This document shows, piece by piece, positions 57,228-64,000 of a stretch of 64,000 bases of DNA. The DNA is taken from assembly GCF_003815715.1 (NCBI RefSeq), contig NZ_CP033922.1:1439001-1503000 (forward strand). The letters run 5' to 3'. The notes under the pieces were generated by a model. The model searched no databases and was not told the DNA's origin. It saw only the letters and a list, made by a program, of their open reading frames with translations. A program made the position numbers and the translations under genes. Origin of the DNA: Chryseobacterium sp. G0162 (GTDB lineage Bacteria > Bacteroidota > Bacteroidia > Flavobacteriales > Weeksellaceae). Within the stretch, counting starts at the first letter, position 1. Each line of letters begins with the position of its first letter.

Positions 57228-58313
57228 CTACTCTGCTTTTAATTTCAATGATTGAAGAACTTTTTTAGGATCCTGGAATTTTGTTTTTATTTTCTGGTCA
57301 TCCTTCACCTTCTGAACACCCTCCAAAAGAATCTGATCTCCTTTTGAAATCCCTGAGCTTACCACATAAAGATCCGGAAGTTCATAGGCTACTTTAATAT
57401 TTTTGGATCTGGCAGTACCGTTTTTATCAATAACAAATACATATTTCTGATCCTGAATTTCATAGGTAGCTTTCTGAGGAATAATAAGAGCATTGTGAAC
57501 CGGCATCGTCATTTGTACTTTACCGGTTTCTCCATTTCTCAGAAGCTTGTCTGGGTTTGGAAATTTCGCTCTAAAAGCAATATTCCCGGTTTCATTGTCA
57601 AATTCTCCTTCAATAGTCTGAATTTCTCCCTTTTGGGTATATGTTTCGCCATTTGCTGTAATCAGTGATACCTGATTACTTCCTCTGTCTGCTGCATGGG
57701 TCTGATAGCTTAGATATTCCGGTTCAGAAACGTTGAAATAGGTGTAGATGCTTGTATTATCTGATAATGAGGTCAACAGATCGCCTTCGTCTACCAAACT
57801 TCCCAACTTTAAAGGAATTCTATTGATAATTCCTGAAAACGGAGCTTTAATATCGGTAAAAGACAAATGGATCTGAGCCAGCTTCATTTCTGCATTGGCA
57901 GCATCCAGTTTAGCTTTAGCCATTGCCTTTTCATTTTTGGATACAATATTGTTTCCGGCTAATGTGCTTGCGTTTTTCAGTTCGATAGAAGCCTGCTCAA
58001 CTTCAGCTTTTGCTTTTAATAATTCTGCCTGATACAGTTTAGGCATAATACGGAACAGGGTTTGTCCTGCCTGTACATACTGACCTTCATCGACAAAAAT
58101 TTTCTCAAGGAATCCTTTTTCCTGCGCTCGGACTTCAATGTTCTTTACAGATTGAATCTGAGCTACATATTCCTTGTTAATTACAGTGTCCATCACTACC
58201 GGAGATGTTACCGGATAAGTGGTTACTTCTTCTTTCTCCTCTTTTTTCTTATTGCAGCTTACGGCCAGTAAAAGGACACTAAGTGCAATAGCTGAGGCAA
58301 CTCTTTTTATCAT
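57228..58313 (-). CDS. RND efflux periplasmic adaptor (MexA/AcrA-like lipoprotein)
   Basis: In this 361-residue protein the N-terminal signal ends in LLAVSCNKKKE, a lipobox, so it is anchored in the inner membrane. The lipoyl/barrel-sandwich halves (KGFLEKIFVDEGQYVQAGQT and IKAPFSGIINRIPLKLGSLV) enclose an alpha-hairpin of about 60 residues. Beta-barrel and membrane-proximal domains follow (SNDNTSIYTYFNVSEPEYL-like region, TGKVQMTMPV). It is the first gene of the operon. The upstream region has no clear repressor gene, so regulation is not evident here. Confidence 0.93.
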   Translation of the reverse strand: MIKRVASAIALSVLLLAVSCNKKKEEKEEVTTYPVTSPVVMDTVINKEYVAQIQSVKNIEVRAQEKGFLEKIFVDEGQYVQAGQTLFRIMPKLYQAELLKAKAEVEQASIELKNASTLAGNNIVSKNEKAMAKAKLDAANAEMKLAQIHLSFTDIKAPFSGIINRIPLKLGSLVDEGDLLTSLSDNTSIYTYFNVSEPEYLSYQTHAADRGSNQVSLITANGETYTQKGEIQTIEGEFDNETGNIAFRAKFPNPDKLLRNGETGKVQMTMPVHNALIIPQKATYEIQDQKYVFVIDKNGTARSKNIKVAYELPDLYVVSSGISKGDQILLEGVQKVKDDQKIKTKFQDPKKVLQSLKLKAE

Positions 58314-58460
58314 AATTCTAGAGTTTTATAAATCGTTAATGTTTTGAATAGAAATAAAATGGTAATAGAGAAAATAGTACGATGTGATGATTACCGCATA
58401 CACAACGTAAAGCATTCCCCACCTGAAAACAGGTAGAAACTCACTAGGAAAAATGAAATT

Positions 58461-58847
58461 CTAAATTCTTATAGAACGGATCAGAATAAACTTTTTGGCA
58501 GTAATCCCCCAGATAAAACCATGAATATCCGGTCTAAACTGTTTATTACTCTTTAATCCAAAAATATAGACCAAACCGAAAACTCCGGCAAAAACAACAA
58601 TCGCCTGAAATACATCAGACAGCTGAAAGTCATTTTCCGCAAGTTCTAAAGTTGCATTGTCTATGGTATCTGCCATTTGCTGAATTGAAAGTTTTTCATA
58701 GGTCTGATTCAGCTTATTGGCTCTTTTAGGTAAATGATGAGAAACATGACCGGAATAGTCATTTCGTAGCGTTTTAACGTTAAGCCTGCTTTCTACTACA
58801 AAAAGCAGAAAAAGACCAGTTAAAAAATATACTATAAAGTTTCTCAT
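58461..58847 (-). CDS. Small hypothetical membrane protein
   Basis: Taking the ATG at MRNFIVYFLTG gives 128 residues; another in-frame ATG lies 7 codons upstream at 58868. There is a hydrophobic N-terminus, a polar Asn/Gln/His-rich middle, a second transmembrane segment (VFQAIVVFAGVFGLVYIFGL) and a basic end. No family is recognised. It lies upstream of the RND adaptor on the same strand. Confidence 0.55.
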   Translation of the reverse strand: MRNFIVYFLTGLFLLFVVESRLNVKTLRNDYSGHVSHHLPKRANKLNQTYEKLSIQQMADTIDNATLELAENDFQLSDVFQAIVVFAGVFGLVYIFGLKSNKQFRPDIHGFIWGITAKKFILIRSIRI

Positions 58848-58858
58848 TTTGAAGTCGC

Positions 58859-58866
58859 AAATGTAC
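58859..58866 (-). promoter_or_regulatory. Possible -7 box very close to the start of the small membrane protein
   Basis: On the minus strand TACATTTG matches TAnnTTTG and ends 11 nt before the ATG at 58847. If used, translation would be nearly leaderless. Confidence 0.3.
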
Positions 58867-58868
58867 AT

Positions 58869-59460
58869 CTAGATTATTATATCATCATAATAGATTAACA
58901 AAATTTAACGCTTCTTTAAATAACCTGAATCTGAAATTTCACATAATATGCAATACATTAGAAAACAAGCTTTTATAAACCAATTAAGCTCCTCATCCAT
59001 ATCATAATACTTCTCGGTTCTTACTTTTTCAATTGACTTGTGTCTTGTTTTTCGACATTTTATTTAGAACAAACTCATGAATCAAGAAAAATATCAACTT
59101 GAAAAACTAAAATTTATCATAATTTCAAATTATTAATATAAGCATATTGTTATTCTCTAATTTTAGAATTATTTTTGCAAAAAATTTACACAACAAATGA
59201 ACTACGAAAAAAAATCCATTATTCTATTGAAAATAAAACGGTTAAAAAACCATCATCTGCACCTTCAATCACAAAATTCTTACTATAAATAATCAGTTTT
59301 TGTTTCACGGAAGAATGTTTTAAAAAGAATGGACAAAACCTATCTGATTAAAACACAATGTTAGTTTATGAAAAATTAACATATATTTATTAAAAATATT
59401 CGTATTTTTATATAGTATTAATATCATATTTCATGAAACACTTTAAAATCACTTATCATT
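58869..59460. other. AT-rich intergenic region without a recognised gene
   Basis: This 590-nt, strongly AT-rich region separates divergent genes. Several poly-T/A tracts and TAnnTTTG-like hits occur by chance at this composition. No RNA fold, repeat or ORF is convincing. Confidence 0.45.
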
Positions 59461-59853
59461 ATGAAAAAATTATTAACAACACTCCTTTTGGGATTGGCAA
59501 TTCTTTCCTCAACAGCGTGTAAACACCCCGGAAAAGAAGCTGAAACTGTTACCACTGCTGTTCCCGAAAATACAGATGACATTTCAAAAAATGTATATGT
59601 TGACAGCTATGGAGAAAAAATAGAAGTTACTATAAACCGGACTAAAAATACAGCAACGGTACATTTAAACGGTAAAACTTATGACCTTAAAAAAAGTGAA
59701 GCTTTACCAGACTATACCGCCTCAAATGAAGAGTACCAATACTCTGAAATTAAAGGTAATATCACTTTTTTAAAGAAGAATGTAGATATGGTGCTCTTCC
59801 ATCTTAAACAGGCAAAAAAAGAGTCTGGTCCGGCAAAAATGGCATCGTATTAG
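59461..59853 (+). CDS. MliC-like lipoprotein (putative lysozyme-inhibitor family)
   Basis: This 130-residue protein has a lipoprotein signal (LGLAILSSTAC, lipobox STAC). The beta-rich domain has DSYGEKIEVTINRTKNTATV, then HLNGKTYDL and NEEYQYSEIKGNITFLKKN. This resembles the MliC/PliC fold, which blocks c-type lysozyme, but the short sequence makes the family call moderate. A META-domain lipoprotein follows 35 nt downstream, so the pair may form a small envelope-stress operon. Confidence 0.7.
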   Translation: MKKLLTTLLLGLAILSSTACKHPGKEAETVTTAVPENTDDISKNVYVDSYGEKIEVTINRTKNTATVHLNGKTYDLKKSEALPDYTASNEEYQYSEIKGNITFLKKNVDMVLFHLKQAKKESGPAKMASY

Positions 59854-59888
59854 CTTATGTACAAACAGAAAATTTAAAATTAAAATTT

Positions 59889-60320
59889 ATGAAAAGCTTG
59901 TATTACTATTTATCCGCTCTTTTCCTGACTGTATTTCTTGTTTCTTGCCAGACACAAACTGCACAGAAACCTACAACAGATATTACTGGAAAAAAATGGA
60001 AATTAACTGAGCTTAACGGTCAACCGATTGCATTAAAGAACCCAAAAAATAACCCTTATTTCAAACTTGATATGAATGGGATGAAATATGAAGGTCACGC
60101 AGGATGTAACGGATTAGGAGGAACTTTTGAGATCAAACAGGATGTGATGAGAATCAAATTCAACCAAGGGATGTCTACCATGATGGCTTGTGAGGATCTT
60201 GATATCGAAAATCAGTTTACAAAAGCAATCCTTGCCGCTGATAATTACTCTGTTAATGGAAATACATTAACTTTAAATAAAGCGAGAATGGCACCTTTAG
60301 CTAAATTCATTCTTGAATAA
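59889..60320 (+). CDS. META-domain (HslJ-like) lipoprotein
   Basis: This 143-residue protein has a lipobox FLVSC after the signal peptide. The META domain is clear: GKKWKLTELNGQPI, KYEGHAGCNGLGGTFEI, MSTMMACEDLDIENQF and the closing NTLTLNK. HslJ-type proteins are linked to heat shock and novobiocin tolerance, but their molecular job is unknown. It is followed by a terminator that also serves the convergent SemiSWEET gene. Confidence 0.88.
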   Translation: MKSLYYYLSALFLTVFLVSCQTQTAQKPTTDITGKKWKLTELNGQPIALKNPKNNPYFKLDMNGMKYEGHAGCNGLGGTFEIKQDVMRIKFNQGMSTMMACEDLDIENQFTKAILAADNYSVNGNTLTLNKARMAPLAKFILE

Positions 60321-60344
60321 GAAAAAAATAATTAGATTTAATAT

Positions 60345-60377
60345 AAAAAGACGTCCTTGTATGGGGGCGTCTTTTTT
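60345..60377. terminator. Bidirectional terminator
   Basis: AAAAAGACG and CGTCTTTTTT close a GC-containing loop between the META-domain gene and the convergent SemiSWEET gene; its T-run overlaps the end of the latter. Confidence 0.75.
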
Positions 60378-60633
60378 ACTTTTTATGATATATCATATAG
60401 GAAACCAAAAGGCAAATATTTACCAGAACAGCAAATGAATTTGATAAAATAATGGGAAGTTCATCTTTTACAAAGCCATACCACACCCATAAAGACAATC
60501 CGGAAATAAGAACCAAAAGCATAAGCAGGGAAATATCTTCAACATTTTTCTCCCGAATCACTTTTACAAGCTGTGGAATCATGGATATGGAGGTAAGAAC
60601 TCCTGCAATAATCCCTAATAGATTTTCATTCAT
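60376..60633 (-). CDS. SemiSWEET family PQ-loop transporter
   Basis: This 85-residue three-helix protein carries the PQ motif in SMIPQLVKVIRE. Other features are IAGVLTSI and WVWYGFVKDELPII, as in bacterial SemiSWEETs. These work as dimers that allow sugar flow across the inner membrane. The substrate is unknown. It lies 34 nt after the FAD-oxidoreductase stop on the same strand and may share its transcript. Confidence 0.88.
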   Translation of the reverse strand: MNENLLGIIAGVLTSISMIPQLVKVIREKNVEDISLLMLLVLISGLSLWVWYGFVKDELPIILSNSFAVLVNICLLVSYMIYHKK

Positions 60634-60667
60634 ATAGTATGGCCGTTAAGATTACATTTGATAAAAG

Positions 60668-61705
60668 TTATTTATTAAATCTATTTAATGAAACTTCTTC
60701 ATCTAGGGGAATATCTTCTTCAATAAAACGGAAAAGATCTCTTGAGAAATAACATCCGTTCAGAATTCCTCTTGCTCCCAGTCCATTGAAAACATACAAA
60801 TTTTGATAGCTTTCATGCCTTCCTATAATTGGTCTTCTGTCTTTTACAGTAGGTCTGAAGCCAAAATTAACTTCTTTTACTTCAAAATCATAAGGATAGA
60901 ATTCAGACAATCCGTTGACTAATTGATCAACCGCTGAATCGTCAATATGATGGTGAAGCTGCTCCCGGTCATAAGTCCCACCATAGAAATAAAGTCCATT
61001 TCCGGTAGGAAAAAGGAAGTGTTTCTTTTTAATCGTAATATTTTCAGGAATAGGTTGAGAAAGTTCAACTTTTATATGATGTCCCTTATTTGGGTTCACT
61101 GCAATTTCTGAAAAATAAGGATTGTCCTTCACTCCCATTCCTTCACAGAAAATAATATTTTTAAAATTAAAATCTTTATAAATCCCTTCTGATGGATTCA
61201 ACTTAGCATATTCAAACTTTTCGCTGATAAGAAACCCATTTTTTTCAAAATAATTGAATAAACCTGCGAAAAATCCATTAACATTTAATCTAGCAGACTG
61301 GTTTACCTTTCCGGAGAGAAAGTCGTTTTTTACTACATTTAAAGACTCAAAATTTTCATCCAAAAAGTTCGAAAGTTCTTCGTTTCCCGATTTTTTAAGC
61401 CAAAGCTTCTGCTCATTTTCATCATGAAAAATTCTGTGAATAGGTGCATTGATGAGATAGTTCTCTCCGGTATACGATTCTATCTCCTTAAGACTGCTCT
61501 TCAGAAAATCAATTTGCTCCTGAACTTTCCAGAATGTGGTAAACTTTTTAAGTACAACAGGGTTAATAATCCCTGCAGAAACCTGGGAAGCACTTTTTCT
61601 TCCTTCAGAAAAGATCACAAAGGATTTATTGTTTTTAATCAGTTGATGAGCTAAAAAAAGCCCGGCATATCCATCTCCTACAATAATATAATCTACATTT
61701 TTCAT
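60668..61705 (-). CDS. FAD-dependent oxidoreductase (DAO/GlcD-like family)
   Basis: This 345-residue protein starts with a Rossmann FAD-binding motif (DYIIVGDGYAGLFLAHQL). The C-terminal DAO-like part has FGFRPTVKDRRPIIGRH and NGLGARGILNGCYF. It fits the glycine oxidase/DadA-type amine-oxidising family, but the substrate cannot be told. The gene lies downstream of gldN with a terminator between, so it is probably a separate transcript. It precedes the SemiSWEET gene. Confidence 0.88.
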   Translation of the reverse strand: MKNVDYIIVGDGYAGLFLAHQLIKNNKSFVIFSEGRKSASQVSAGIINPVVLKKFTTFWKVQEQIDFLKSSLKEIESYTGENYLINAPIHRIFHDENEQKLWLKKSGNEELSNFLDENFESLNVVKNDFLSGKVNQSARLNVNGFFAGLFNYFEKNGFLISEKFEYAKLNPSEGIYKDFNFKNIIFCEGMGVKDNPYFSEIAVNPNKGHHIKVELSQPIPENITIKKKHFLFPTGNGLYFYGGTYDREQLHHHIDDSAVDQLVNGLSEFYPYDFEVKEVNFGFRPTVKDRRPIIGRHESYQNLYVFNGLGARGILNGCYFSRDLFRFIEEDIPLDEEVSLNRFNK

Positions 61706-61792
61706 ATGAGCAATTTCATTTATTTAAAGGTCATATGCAATCGCCTATATCATTGATTATTGATTAGCAATAAACAAAGGGCGATTTCATAA

Positions 61793-61828
61793 TAAAAAAA
61801 AACCTGAGTAAAAATACTCAGGTTTTGC
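61793..61828 (-). terminator. Terminator of the gld operon
   Basis: AAAACCTGAGTA and TACTCAGGTTTT enclose a short loop. Read on the minus strand a T-run follows. Confidence 0.85.
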
Positions 61829-61846
61829 ATAAATATCAAGTGAAAT

Positions 61847-62785
61847 TTAGTAATTCCACATATCATTTTCCATTTCTAGAATTTGTGACTTGATTCTGTT
61901 GCTTTCTTCTAGCTGATCATCAGCATCTTTAGGGATATAATCTTTAATGGTACCATCTCCTAAACCGCTTGAAGATTTATAAATTACAGAAGAGAATCTT
62001 CTTGCATTGATAATATCATCAAAAGACAGGTCTGCAGAAGAGTTTTTTCTGTTGTAAACATAATTGTTTGCTAAAACATCTCTTGCATTAGGATAGAAAA
62101 TCCAGAATAGGTCGATAAGATCATCATTGCTTGCAATTGGCTTACCGTCTGGTCCTATAACTCCTTGTACTGCAGGATCTGGTCCCATTGCTGCAATACC
62201 AAGAGGTCTGTATTTCATCTGTCCGTCTCTCTTATCTACGAACCACATTCCCATGATTTTAAGCACTTTTACTTTCTCAGTAGTCGTCTTAAATACGTCT
62301 GTATATTCTTTTTTCTCCTGTTCAGTTAATTGTCTTCCTGAGTTTAGAATATCAATAGCAGCATCGTTGATTCTAACGTTCTCTAATCTTTTTTGGATTC
62401 CCTCCGGTGAAAGCTTTACAGTAAAGTTTTCGTCGTCATACACCTGCTCAATTTTACCACTTAAAGCTGCATCTAACAGTAACTGGTATAGAGATCTAGT
62501 AGGCGTAGAAAGAAGACCGTCCGGATTATCATAGTAAAATGGCTGATTGATCTTATCATTCATATCGATGATTTCCCAAACAAACATACTCTTAAGGATG
62601 TCTTTGTCTTCCACAAATCCATATTCAAGAGGCTTTACTGTTTTATCAATAATAGTATCACCAACTTTTTGTTTGTTCTCCGCTCTCATCTGTCTAAACT
62701 CTTCTGGAGAAGAAGCGTTCAGAATAGTCTGGGAAAATGCAAATCCCGAAACTAATACTAAAAGGGTGCTAATATATTTTTTCAT
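61847..62785 (-). CDS. gldN: GldN, gliding motility and type IX secretion protein
   Basis: This 312-residue secreted protein has a signal peptide (MKKYISTLLVLVSGFAFSQT). Near its N-terminus are KPLEYGFVEDKDILKSMFVW and DLFWIFYPNARDVL-type conserved stretches, with NPDGLLSTPTRSLYQLLLDA between them. GldN joins GldK in a periplasmic ring that links the GldLM motor to the type IX machinery. It sits directly after gldM (20 nt), the conserved gldKLMN order. F. johnsoniae GldN is about 306 residues, so it is complete here. Confidence 0.95.
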   Translation of the reverse strand: MKKYISTLLVLVSGFAFSQTILNASSPEEFRQMRAENKQKVGDTIIDKTVKPLEYGFVEDKDILKSMFVWEIIDMNDKINQPFYYDNPDGLLSTPTRSLYQLLLDAALSGKIEQVYDDENFTVKLSPEGIQKRLENVRINDAAIDILNSGRQLTEQEKKEYTDVFKTTTEKVKVLKIMGMWFVDKRDGQMKYRPLGIAAMGPDPAVQGVIGPDGKPIASNDDLIDLFWIFYPNARDVLANNYVYNRKNSSADLSFDDIINARRFSSVIYKSSSGLGDGTIKDYIPKDADDQLEESNRIKSQILEMENDMWNY

Positions 62786-62805
62786 AATAAATTACAATTT
62801 TAGTC

Positions 62806-64000
62806 CTATTGAACATTAATAATAATAGGAGTAATGTTTTTAATCTGTTGGCCTTCCAATCCTTGAGCTGTTGCTTTAATATCAAAGATAGATACAACAT
62901 CTCCTGCTCTCAGATTCTTTATTAATCCTGCTGCTTCACCTAATGTATTTCCATGAATCAATAGTGCTGCTCTACCAGGTACTCTTACCATGAACTGTGT
63001 TACATTGAACGAAACAGGGAAATCGAAGTCAGGAATAGCAGCCTGTACAGATTGGTTAGGAATAGAAGTTGCCGGCATCGACAATACATTCTGTCCTCTC
63101 ATCTGACCTTGCGGTGGCGGAACATTCTTGATTCTATATTCAAATACCTGAGATACTGATTTTCCATAAGGATCTACTCCAGATAATGTCAATTTCACTG
63201 TAGTACCTGTTGAAGGTTTTACAATCCACTTACCAGGGCCTGTATTTCTTACAGAAGCTCCCGGAGCTGATAATGAAAGTTTAGAATTATCTGCACCTAG
63301 GATAGATCCTGATACAGGGTTTTCTAATCCTCTATACATTACGTTCATTTTATCAGCAGAAAGTAATAATCCTTTTTCAAGTTTTACTTCTCTAGGTCCA
63401 GCAATTACATTATAAGTATGCGTCCAAGGGAAAGATTGTGGCTTACCTGAAGCATCTGTTAATGTAATCGTTCCAGCTAGTTTATGTTCTCCGATACCTG
63501 CTCCTGAAATAGGAATGATACCTTTACCATTTTCTTGCTTACTAACCCCAGAAATGCTTATCTTATTACTATTAGAATAAGTACCTAACATTACTTTTAC
63601 TTCAGCCTGCTTACCAGCCTGGATATCTGTAGGTCCTGAAACAATTGGTTCGTAGCTTGTAAACTTGATACTAGCATCTACTTTCTCCTGAAGCATTAAT
63701 GCTAATGCATCAGATTGTACGTTTCTGGCATCATTTTGGATAATTTCCAAATTAGATATCGCAGCAATAAGTGGCTGATGATAAAATTTATTTTGGAACC
63801 AAGTTTTCTCATTCGGAGATTTTCCTTTAGGATATTCCGCAATAAGAGATTTGTTGGCTCTATCTACTAAATCTTTAAGTTGATCATTATTACCAAAAGT
63901 TTTATTGATGTAATCTCTTACGTCATCTATTTTACGTTTTAGTTCTAATGCATTAGGAGAAGGTGAATTTTCATCTCCTTCTTTAAAGAAATATTCCGTA
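62806..64000 (-). CDS. gldM: GldM (partial), motor protein of gliding and type IX secretion
   Basis: The reading frame is open past an internal TTG at 63750 to the window edge, giving the last 397 residues. GldM is about 510 residues, so the N-terminal transmembrane helix and about 115 residues are outside. Visible are the coiled-coil start (FFKEGDENSPSPNALELKRK), IQNDARNVQSDALALMLQ, the D2-D4 beta domains, for example GPTDIQAGKQAEVKVMLG, and the C-terminal AGDVVSIFDIKATAQGLEGQ. GldL and GldM form the proton-driven inner-membrane motor. Confidence 0.93.
   Translation of the reverse strand, partial: TEYFFKEGDENSPSPNALELKRKIDDVRDYINKTFGNNDQLKDLVDRANKSLIAEYPKGKSPNEKTWFQNKFYHQPLIAAISNLEIIQNDARNVQSDALALMLQEKVDASIKFTSYEPIVSGPTDIQAGKQAEVKVMLGTYSNSNKISISGVSKQENGKGIIPISGAGIGEHKLAGTITLTDASGKPQSFPWTHTYNVIAGPREVKLEKGLLLSADKMNVMYRGLENPVSGSILGADNSKLSLSAPGASVRNTGPGKWIVKPSTGTTVKLTLSGVDPYGKSVSQVFEYRIKNVPPPQGQMRGQNVLSMPATSIPNQSVQAAIPDFDFPVSFNVTQFMVRVPGRAALLIHGNTLGEAAGLIKNLRAGDVVSIFDIKATAQGLEGQQIKNITPIIINVQ

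Noticed and set aside
54196-57255. Plus-strand ORFs opposite the RND operon and similar antisense ORFs elsewhere
   Set aside because: They mirror strong coding sequence on the other strand and show no domain of their own.
62806-63750. Treating gldM as starting at 63750
   Set aside because: That position is a TTG inside a reading frame that stays open to the window edge with clear GldM-like sequence, so the gene is truncated by the window.
1-64000. CRISPR array or cas genes
   Set aside because: No regularly spaced direct repeats and no Cas-like protein were seen.

Overview
The window is AT-rich DNA from a Bacteroidota bacterium, most likely Flavobacteriia of the Chryseobacterium type. The evidence is the gldM-gldN gliding and type IX secretion (T9SS) genes at the right edge, a protein with a T9SS C-terminal sorting domain, TAnnTTTG-type promoter boxes, A-rich leaders in place of Shine-Dalgarno sequences, a transketolase split into two genes, and a grasp-with-SPASM peptide locus. 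All assignments come from reading protein motifs and DNA structure; no database search was run.

Layout. 0-6.1 kb: an MFS exporter, then a compact stress/redox gene string (pirin, small GNAT, pirin, FMN reductase, TMEM175-like channel, YjdI-type Fe-S protein, OsmC, small GNAT). 6.3-11.2 kb: sodium:solute symporter, SGNH esterase, a secreted protein and split transketolase. 11.3-13.3 kb: two membrane proteins and a gene-poor stretch. 13.3-16.6 kb: a RiPP-type cluster with a small Cys-containing precursor, a terminator-like hairpin, a DUF6624-like lipoprotein, an ATP-grasp ligase, an unknown 60-residue protein and a SPASM protein without a radical-SAM motif. The last four genes are chained by ATGA overlaps. 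16.7-26.9 kb: housekeeping genes (Lrp regulator, TamB, TsaD, RsmE, TrmH-like, L-asparaginase, tRNA-Ser). 27-39.5 kb: a siderophore-type TonB receptor, a membrane-bound XRE regulator, an aspartic-protease-like protein, a DUF2490 barrel, an M20 peptidase, an alpha/beta hydrolase beside a Crp-like regulator, and methionine aminopeptidase.

39.7-52.4 kb is the accessory region. An IS110-family element with a possible bridge-RNA region lies beside a truncated XRE gene. Next to it is a polymorphic-toxin locus on the minus strand: T9SS-sorted protein, DUF5977 protein, large RHS protein with a JAMM-like metallopeptidase tip, and a candidate lipoprotein immunity gene, all within a few bases of each other. 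Downstream sits a displaced cassette with a piece of RHS core, a second toxin tip and a second candidate immunity gene. It shares a perfect 50-bp match with the main RHS gene, and its 5' part is cut by a 64-bp inverted-repeat element carrying an in-frame stop.

52.5-58.3 kb: a tripartite RND efflux operon whose outer-membrane factor has an apparent frameshift near its 3' end. 58.4-64 kb: small envelope proteins (MliC-like and META lipoproteins, SemiSWEET), an FAD oxidoreductase, then gldN and the 3' part of gldM running off the window.
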